Part shown: in pieces, positions 56,719-64,000 of the stretch
Position numbering within the stretch: position 1 is the stretch's first letter
Layout of the letters: every line of letters begins with the position of its first letter
Assembly: GCA_010015805.1 (NCBI GenBank)
Contig: ML978122.1
Coordinates: 902,453 to 966,452 of the forward strand
Direction of reading: 5' to 3'
Source: Rhizodiscina lignyota
Lineage: Eukaryota; Ascomycota; Dothideomycetes; Aulographales; Rhizodiscinaceae
DNA length: 64,000 bases
The notes under the pieces: generated by a model
The model's database searches: none
What the model was told of the DNA's origin: nothing
Seen by the model: the letters and a program-made list of their open reading frames with translations, nothing else
Made by a program: the position numbers and the translations under genes

Positions 56719-58622
56719 TCATAACTTCGATTTCTGTGACGATATTTCAGCCTTGGCTTGTTCTCGAAGGATCTTGCGCAATATCTTCCCAGATGGGTTC
56801 TTCGGTATTGCATCCACAAATCGCACCCCGCCTGTTAAGTGTTTGTGCCGAGTGACCTTGGTCGCAAGCCATTCCTGGATTTCCTTCTCCGTAGCCTTCT
56901 TGCCCTGTGCAAGAACGACGTACGCACGTGGGCGCTCATCGTCAATATCACTGCAAACCTTCGTCAGTTCTCAGATCGATGAGATTAACAAACGACTTAC
57001 ATATTGACTCCGATAACAGCAACATCAGAGATAGCGGGATGATCTAAAAGAAGAGCTTCGAGCTCTGCCGGAGCAACTTGATTGCCCTTGACCTTGATGA
57101 GTTCCTGTGACAAAGCAGTGGTCAGCGGTAGCATTTCCATCAGGTCAACACCGGAACACACCTTTTTCCGATCGACAATGAAGAATTTGCCCTTCTCCAC
57201 GTAGGCAATGTCTCCTGTCTTCAACCACCCGTCCTCCGTTATCGTCTCTTTCGTAGCTTCGGGTTTACCCCAATAACCCTTCATTACGTTAGGCGCCTTT
57301 ACCCATACTTCGCCCCGTTCGCCTTCCGGAACTTCGTGGATGCCGTCCTCGTCCACGAGTTTGGCCTCACAGTTCGGATTCAGTTCTCCCACGGAGAAAG
57401 AATATGATTTTTCCAGGGGATGCCAGCCCATGGCCGAGCACGTTATTCTTCAAAGAACCCGGTCAGCATGAGTCGAATGCCGGAAATGCCTAAATGGAAA
57501 TGGCGCTTACTCTGTCATTCCCCAGCCTTGTTTTACGTTGATCTTCCCCGGCGGCCATAGCTTCTCTAGCTCTGCGGCCATCTCCCTGCCCAAGGGTGCG
57601 GCTCCGCAACCTACCTTGTCCACGCTGGAGAGGTCGTACTTTTTCACTGCGGGGTGTTTTGCCAGAGCTACGACAATCGGAGGCACGAGGGTTAGAACAG
57701 TGATCTTGAATCTCTGGATGTTCTCAAGCATCTTGATAAAATCGAATTTAGGCATGATGTATACCGGAATGCTTTGTACGGGGCAAGTCACTCCGAATAT
57801 TGTTTGGCCCATCTAGAACGCAGTTAAAAGCATATTCCATATACAAACAGAAGGAAGGTCTCTTACAGCATGGTACATGGGCAAGAAGCACAGTTGTCTG
57901 GCTCGCTTTGTGTTTTGCTCGTAATCTGGAGAAAGCTTGGACACGTATATTGTCTGCATGCAGTTCGACACGTAGTTTTTATGTGTGATCATCACACCTT
58001 TCGGTACGCCTGTAGTACCGGAGGAGTAATTCAGGGCAACGGTCCGATCGAGGTCCTCTTCCGTCTTCAGATCATCCCAAGCAAATTTAGAGCCGGTCTC
58101 CTCGTCCGCAATGAGGGCAGTCCAATGCCTGATATTGCCAGAATTCTTGGATTTGCCATCAAAGGTCGCAAAACCATCGTCAAAAGCAAAGATGCGGTCC
58201 TCGCTCATGCCAACAAGATGGGCGGCTTCCCTTGCCGTATCGAGTGATGACTCGGCAGCGATAAGGAAAAGAGCATCGGAGTCCTTCAACTGGTAGGCAA
58301 GCTCCCTAGCTACGAAGGTTGGGTTCGCCCCGGTGAATATCGCCCCCGCCATGATAGTGCCGTGGATTACGACAGGGCTGAAGAGTGTATTGCCTGAGAA
58401 GAGCAGTACACGATCGCCATCTTTGAGACCAGCAGCACGAAGGCCTGCGGCAAATCTTTGACACCAGAGTCGATACGAACGGTACGTCAGATAATGTGTA
58501 TCTGGAGCGTCGGCAGCCAGAAAGACGGGTGTGTCCGGTAATGATGCAGTCGGAGACTTGAACAGGAAAGTTGGAAGGGTCACTTTTGGCACTTCAATCT
58601 GCCATCTTGATTTATAGGGCAT
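56719..58622 (-). CDS. Peroxisomal acyl-CoA synthetase, 4-coumarate-CoA ligase-like
   Basis: Five exons, 57867-58622, 57511-57812, 57162-57447, 57001-57104 and 56719-56950, give 559 aa; introns are 50-63 nt and every join keeps frame. The start is MPYKSRWQIEVPK at 58622; the frame further upstream has no ATG. This is an ANL-superfamily adenylating enzyme. It has the P-loop-like YSSGTTGVPKGVMITH (about 197), GWGMTEITCSAMG, DGWLKTGDIAYVEKG with the ribose-binding Asp, the hinge VDRKKELIKVKGNQVAPAE, and NPSGKILRK with the catalytic lysine near the end. It ends QKSKL, so the last three residues are the canonical PTS1 signal for peroxisomes. It would activate a carboxylic acid (fatty or aromatic) with ATP and CoA, probably for beta-oxidation; the substrate cannot be read. 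No pathway neighbours are present. Confidence 0.93.
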
Positions 58623-60785
58623 GACGGATCTGGAATTCCAGATCAAACGAGAGCTAGACAGCTACACTTCGACGCGCGTGAAACCGCCTTGGCGGTGAAT
58701 ATTCAAGTGTCCGAAAGAGGAAGCCAACAAAGTTAGAGAATGATCAACGTAATGAGAAGTAGACTGGAATGTAGTACTAGTCGGAAAATACAATAGTGGT
58801 GTTGCAAAGAGAACAAAGCTCTTTTTTTGCGGGGTGGACCGAGATCTCACAGAGGAACTCATAGCGCGAGCCTCGGCTTCGCCAACAGGCGAATCAATAC
58901 GAGGAGCTCCAATAAAACGCTCTCCATCCTGGTAGCAAGATACCGTATGCAGTCAACGATATCAGGTAAGCGAGAGTTGACTGTTGCCGACAAACCCGTT
59001 GCAAGATGCTGGACAGATTGGGGAGACGTGAGCGAAGGCTAATATTGTTGTAGCAGTAAAATACCGCAAGTTGGAATGTCGGGGGTCACACTCAAGCACT
59101 TGGCTGAGGAGCGGCACAATTGAGGGGGCTTCGGCCCTGCTTCAATGCGTACTTGGGGGAGGATTCAATTTGAAGAAATCGTCCTCCATTCCGAGCGATT
59201 TTATCGAAGTACCCTTCTAGTTCTGTGAACAGGAGAGTCCATATCCGGAGCACGGCCAATGCCCGAAATTTGGATAGCTGCACCTCTTGTCCTCTTCGGC
59301 CCGACATTGTAGTTGTATCCCTTGCCGATGATTCGCACGCTCTTTCTTTGGCTGCCCTTTCCATCAACAAGCATCAAACGTGCGGGTATATTTCTACCAC
59401 CTGGGCCCTACCTTTGAGTGTTGGCTAGCAAGTCCTCGCTGGAAGCCGGGGAAAAAACCGACTCGGCGATTCTTAAAGTTGAATCCGCCCAATATAAGCA
59501 TTGCCCAAGAGCGGCACAAGCTTCTTCTCCAACCCCTTTCCATACTCGGTTCATCCCGAAATCGGATCGCCATACGTTATGCGATGAAACTCGAACAGCA
59601 ATATCTATCTATGTCGCATGTTTACCTGCGGATCAGATGTGGCTGGACACGCTTGCCCGGACCTGGAGCTGTAACGCTGTGTGCTTTGAAACGACTTTGA
59701 CACTTGGAACGTTCGGCCATTAGCAATAGCTTGTCGGAGCCTCCTCCATTTCTCCAAGCAGCAGATCATACAGTAAGCCTCCCACTTGGCTCCGCATCGA
59801 TCGGTTACGGTGCCTAATTGTTTTATCCACGTCCGTATGTAGTCCTCGATCTAGCTGCTCTGCGAACATCATCAAGAGCCGCATTATGATGGCCATGAGT
59901 CTATCCACCAAAGTTCACTAGGGATATAGGGTAACACCTGCTATGGCTACAATACCGCTCAATTTCGAAATCTTGGAGCTACAACATGTCTGTGAGGCCA
60001 TGAGGAAGAGTTCTTCTACACATCATTTCCTTTCTCACCGAAGACTCTGCAAAGGTACGTGCTGCCCCTACCTTCGTTAATATGTACGGGAGTTTCTGCG
60101 GGTTTGTGCCGTTTCGAATCATTATAAATCAGGCAGGCAGAGCTGAAGGATGTTTGTCGTTCTATGGGTGTCGTGTGCTTCGATGTATCCCAGTCGAGAC
60201 ATACTCCATGGGGCCATAACCTCCTGTCTGACCTGTGGCCTCGGTCAAAATTGCCATTTCATTCTTCTGTCAATACTGTTTGAAGAGGGGATCGTGAGCC
60301 GTCCCATCCTCGTGTGTTTCCCTCATTCGATATCTATCTTTTTCGCTAGATCTATTTCATATCCATGAATCAGAAATCTTCAAGGCTCATCTTGGCAATT
60401 CCCCTTCGGCTCCATCCGAAAGCCCAAGGGGAAGGATGCATCGTAGCTCACGACAGGCATTGTCGTGCGCTGGCGCATCGTCTCCCTTCATTAGCTCAGA
60501 CTAGATGTAGCCGCCGAGGTTTGTTCTAGGAGCATCTTCACTGCGGATTGGACGACTTACTCTTCTAAGCCCAAGCTTGACTGTTGGTCCTGGCTTGTGA
60601 TACAGTCTCAGTCGGATATAAATATTCGCTCATGGACCTTGAGATCTCATGGCTGTCCCGTATCACCAATCACTTCTACTATCATACTGCAGGCTCAGTG
60701 TGTTGCGCAGGTCGCTTTAATTCTTTATTCAACAGTCATTTCAATTCTTCAGAAGAAGGTCCTGAAGACCATCCCGACGCTCAAT
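58623..60785. other. Intergenic, no gene seen
   Basis: About 2.2 kb between two divergent genes, holding both promoters. No coding exon is convincing. The only clear element is the TATA box noted separately. Confidence 0.5.
60617..60624 (+). promoter_or_regulatory. TATA box of the Egh16-like gene
   Basis: TATAAATA in GTCGGATATAAATATTCGC, 162 bases before the ATG at 60786, followed by a pyrimidine-rich leader (TTTAATTCTTTATTCAAC, TTTCAATTCTTC) and CTCAATATGAAG at the start codon. The spacing fits a strongly regulated fungal secreted-protein gene. Confidence 0.55.
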
Positions 60786-61683
60786 ATGAAGTTCTCCCTC
60801 ACTGTAATCGCGGCCGTCGCTGCTCACGTCTCTGCCCACGGTGTCATTACTGAGATCCAGGGTGCCAACAACGTCACCATGCCCGGCCTGTCTGGTAACT
60901 TACTTCACAATATTTCGTAGTCTCTCCTCTGCTAATACTCAGCTAGTCCAAGATGGCACGCCCCGTGATTGTGCCACTCCTCGCTGTGGCGCCGAGGCCG
61001 ATACCTCCATCATCCGCACGAAAGAGATGGGCACCAACAAGGCCACTGCTCTTGGCCGTACCAACGGCGGCGGGCCAGTCGATGCCGACAAGGCCATCTC
61101 CATGTTCATAGGCGGCAGCGGCGCCGGCGCCAGCACTGATACTCAAGCCAACAAGCGCCAACTCAGTGCCCTCGTCGGCGGTGGTAATCAGGGTAGCAAT
61201 AGCGGATCAACCTCACAAGGCCAAAAGACCCCTCAAGGCACCACTGAGCAGGGTGTCGCCAAAGCCGCAGGCACTGGTGCCCAAAGTGGTCTCCCGACGA
61301 CTGCAGACGACGGAACAATCACCATGACATTCCACCAAGTCAACCAGGACGGAGCTGGCCCGCTCACCGCTCAGATCGACGCCACGTCCGGCGGCAAGGA
61401 CCCCTCTGCCTTTCAGGATGCTCAGGTAACGCAGAACGTCCCGGGTATTGGCATCGGCGGGTTATCCGCTGCTACGACGACTGACTTCCCCGTAAAGGTC
61501 CAGATGCCTCAGGGCATGACCTGCCAGGGCTCTGCCGGCGGCGCACGGAATGTGTGTGTTGTGCGCTTGCAGAACTCTGCTCTGGCAGGCCCGTTCGGAG
61601 GCTCTGCTGCGTTCACACAGAGTCCGGCAGCTAAGAAGAGGGCAGTTGAGCACAACCTCCGCAAGAGGGTGGTGGGGGCGTAA
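60786..61683 (+). CDS. Egh16-like secreted protein (GAS1/MAS3 family)
   Basis: Exons 60786-60894 and 60947-61683 give 281 aa; the 52-nt intron (GTAACT...AGCTAG) joins MPGLS to VQDGTPRDC. Residues 1-18 are a signal peptide (MKFSLTVIAAVAAHVSA), leaving HGVITEIQGANNVTMPG at the mature start. The family hallmarks are visible: CATPRCGAEADTSII, LGRTNGGGPVDADKAISMFI, TITMTFHQVNQDGAGP and FPVKVQMPQGMTCQGSAGG with a late CVVRLQNSALAGPFGG. This matches the Egh16/GAS1 proteins first described from appressoria of plant-pathogenic fungi; homologues also occur in saprobes. A Gly/Ser/Gln/Thr-rich insert lies at about residues 125-155, and the C-terminus is basic (KKRAVEHNLRKRVVGA). The mature protein is expected outside the cell; no enzymatic activity is established for the family. 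Confidence 0.9.
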
Positions 61684-62450
61684 CTACGTGGTGAGCTGAA
61701 AGTATATATGGTAAAGGGGGTGGAAAGGATCTGCGGATGTTGCTGTGCATATATCCGTTAGGCTCTTCTAAGTCCTTCTTGGGCGATTGTCCACTTCCTG
61801 CTCATCAGCAGTGTCTATTTTAGCATCATCCGCTCTCCAATCAGGGCCAGCTTAGTTTAGAATAGAGTAGTTTTGAATCTGATTATGATATTCATCTTTT
61901 ACATGCATTATCTAGTGGTGCGCTTATTTGCTCAGCCATTATGACCGACTACTCTAGAACATTTAAACCGAGAACTACAGCGTTATTCTAGCTTTACTGA
62001 GTGAGATAGATGACATGCGAGCGTATGTGAGATACCAGAGACGTCTAAGTTTAGCAGGTCGAGTTGAAGGGAGTGAGTTTGGAGTTGAATGCCAAGCTCT
62101 GCTCTAAACGTGGATGAAACTCCCGGGGGGACCCACAAACAATAGAACTCGTCATTGGCTAAGCCCGTTCCGTGCGACTGAGGCGGATGGATCATCATAT
62201 GCCTTGTTTTTAGCGGCCTTCATTATAGATTTATCCGAGAGAACAATGTCATTCCTCCCTTTATATGTTTTGACCCGAGAACAGGCATATAGAAAGCATC
62301 CTGTTGCAAGTGCGGATGCTATGTGATCTGGTCGCGACGAGAGTGTAAGCACCTACAATGAGATCCCTAAACGGGAGATCTTCTTGTGTAGGAGATCAAG
62401 ATATCCCATCAATACTACACTGAGACTTTCGCGAAGCTCTCCTGCCAAGG
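61684..62450. other. Convergent 3' flanks, no gene seen
   Basis: The Egh16-like gene and the minus-strand gene at 62451 end toward each other. The region is AT-rich with no coding exon. Confidence 0.5.
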
Positions 62451-64000
62451 TTACACGATTGTGCCAGCTCTTCTCGGGTTCTCAACCGACTCGATCTGCC
62501 AAGAACATTGTTCTCTACGCCATAGAGTGCCGCTCTTCCCAGAATCCTCGCCGTGCGGCTCTACTCGCATGAATGGGTCGAATGCTATGAGTACAATGTC
62601 TCCAATGTGATCGGATTCGGATCTCGCACGCGCCGGTCGAATCATGTAAACAAGGCTCCTTTCGTCGGAGATACCAGACACATGCATAGAACAGTAGTTG
62701 GAGGGGGAAACAGTCGGATCAGTGCGGGGGTTGAGGATCTGGTGGCGACTGTCTGCTTCCTGGGGGCTAGGTGCAAGAGGTGGCCAGAGGTTGATGCGAG
62801 AGTAGCTATAGAGCCTTCTGGCTGCATCTCTGGCTGATGCATCTGGGTTCAGCGTGATCGTTTGGTAGTTTCGTTCTGAGTTCTCCCATGACATATCTCT
62901 CCGGGCTCCAATTCGAAGTCGTAGACATCCATTTGGTGATAATGGGCAGCATTCCGTATCCTCAACGAGATCGAGAAAAGTGCTGCACGACATGTTATAT
63001 GTGCGGAATTTGGTTTTTGCAAGGATGAAAGAGCGAGCTTCGTTTTTTGCGAACTCCTCGTGCACTTGGTGTGGCTGTCGTGGTTCGGACGGGATGTAGT
63101 GCGGGTTGTTCTCGCTTCCGATGACGTTGACGAACAGGTCGCCGGCTGGATACAGAGCAGTCTCTGAAGAGTTGGCTCCCGTAGCGGATCCAGCAGCTTC
63201 GCCTTCTTCCTCTTCTATGATCTTCTCGGGGAACCATATGTGCTGCGTGTAGAATGTCCGGGATTGCTTGCTTCCACCATCTAGCCATTCTCGACGGGAT
63301 TCGCAGATGATTAATTCATTTGTCCGCTCATCCACCTGCAAACTCAAATCGGTCCAAAGGTCATGAATCGGTCCCTCCGCATGCTCTCGCCGGAATATCT
63401 TTGTATTTACCTCCACTGCTTTTCGATCGGGTTTGTCAAGAGGAAAGCGGAAGACGGTATACAATGATGTCCAATCCACCTCCTCGACTGTGAAAGATGT
63501 CTGATTAGAGAGTGCATAGAAGTAGCCGTCATGAATCTGAAACGTAACAGTTGTGCCAATCTCCGAGCCCACGAAATCTTCGAGCTGCATATAATTATCT
63601 TGAGGCAGAGTATGCGTCTTCTTTAATCCAGTTCCCCGAATTACCCACTCATGATGTCCGCGAGTTCCAAGTCTGGAATGAGTGCCATAGTATAGGTAGT
63701 TGCTGTCATTCCGAACGAACAGTTTATCTCTAGATTCGAGCTGCCGGACAAGCGGGGGCCTGGTGATAGTACCGGACTTGCTAAAACTAAGTACGACTAG
63801 CAACTTCTCTTCTTCTTCTTCTTCCTCGCTCTCTTCTTCGCTGTCTTCGCTGTGGAGTCCAAGAGAAAGAATGGCATGGCTGTAGTGCAAAAGCTCAATA
63901 GCGTAATGCTCATAACGCATACAATAGCCCTTCGATTTGAGCATCTCCATCACCATGATGCTGATTGGAGGCCTCTCGTGGTAGTGGAGATTCTGAATGG
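62451..64000 (-). CDS. Unrecognised protein, 5' end beyond the window
   Basis: The minus-strand frame is open from the right edge of the window to the stop at 62451, over 500 codons. An ATG lies at 63956, but the frame stays open upstream with protein-like sequence (IQNLHYHERPPISIM), so the true start probably lies past 64000. Notable parts are an acidic run at about residues 37-50 after that ATG (SEDSEEESEEEEEEE), several beta-rich blocks (YLYYGTHSRLGTRGHHEWVI, GTTVTFQIHDGYFYALSNQT), a second short acidic run (EEEEGE) and a C-terminal half with DMSWENSERNYQTITLNPD and GDIVLIAFDPFMR. The alternating beta-type blocks resemble the C-terminal parts of F-box-associated fungal proteins, but no F-box is in view. 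Family not identified. Confidence 0.65.
   Translation of the reverse strand, partial: IQNLHYHERPPISIMVMEMLKSKGYCMRYEHYAIELLHYSHAILSLGLHSEDSEEESEEEEEEEKLLVVLSFSKSGTITRPPLVRQLESRDKLFVRNDSNYLYYGTHSRLGTRGHHEWVIRGTGLKKTHTLPQDNYMQLEDFVGSEIGTTVTFQIHDGYFYALSNQTSFTVEEVDWTSLYTVFRFPLDKPDRKAVEVNTKIFRREHAEGPIHDLWTDLSLQVDERTNELIICESRREWLDGGSKQSRTFYTQHIWFPEKIIEEEEGEAAGSATGANSSETALYPAGDLFVNVIGSENNPHYIPSEPRQPHQVHEEFAKNEARSFILAKTKFRTYNMSCSTFLDLVEDTECCPLSPNGCLRLRIGARRDMSWENSERNYQTITLNPDASARDAARRLYSYSRINLWPPLAPSPQEADSRHQILNPRTDPTVSPSNYCSMHVSGISDERSLVYMIRPARARSESDHIGDIVLIAFDPFMRVEPHGEDSGKSGTLWRREQCSWQIESVENPRRAGTIV

Overview
The window reads as nuclear DNA of a filamentous ascomycete (Pezizomycotina, most likely a Dothideomycete). 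Support: short GT-AG introns of mostly 43-65 nt with CTAAC/CTGAC-type branch sites, long mono-exonic ORFs, a nuclear tRNA-Ser with a 16-nt intron, and typical families (HET-domain protein, Egh16-like and AA1-like secreted proteins, Vps38, mL67/Mhr1, Pfa3, APSES factor, ceramide synthase). The class assignment is inference from gene content. I rebuilt splice junctions by eye from phase and motif continuity; there is no transcript evidence.

Layout. 0-8.4 kb: a gene-poor start, a small secreted AA1-like protein (3876-4470 +), an unrecognised Ser/Arg-rich protein (5611-6312 -) and the DHHC palmitoyltransferase Pfa3 (6713-8377 -). 8.8-13 kb: mitoribosomal protein mL67/Mhr1 (-), divergent from the Vps38/UVRAG-like subunit of PI3-kinase complex II (+). 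13.3-17.8 kb: a HET-domain protein and a multi-pass membrane protein, both on the minus strand. 18.6-25.3 kb: an unrecognised nuclear-type protein, a block of diverged repeats, a broken rhomboid-family membrane protein gene, tRNA-Ser(CGA) and a Clg1/Pho80-type cyclin. 25.3-32.9 kb: more than 7 kb with no recognisable gene, ending in a frameshifted SANT/Myb-like gene. 33.9-37.3 kb: ceramide synthase Lag1 (-), divergent from a DUF1275 membrane protein (+). 37.5-42.1 kb: mitochondrial DNA polymerase gamma Mip1 (-), divergent from a small SIM-RING ubiquitin ligase (+). 43.8-47.5 kb: a large AmdX/Adr1-type C2H2 transcription factor (-). 47.5-52.8 kb: a second gene-poor stretch. 52.8-58.6 kb: Mbp1/Res-type APSES-ankyrin factor (-), divergent from the complex I subunit NDUFB7 (+, three tiny exons), then a peroxisomal 4CL-like acyl-CoA synthetase (-). 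60.8-64 kb: an Egh16-like secreted protein (+) and an unrecognised protein whose 5' end lies outside the window (-).

There is no biosynthetic cluster. Mitochondrial functions recur (mL67, Pol gamma, NDUFB7) and membrane or vacuole functions recur (Pfa3, Vps38, Lag1), but they look like ordinary scattered housekeeping genes. The accessory part is 13-33 kb plus the 42-43 kb patch: a HET/membrane-protein pair, a dispersed repeat family, and two disrupted genes that are visible only when adjoining frames are read together.
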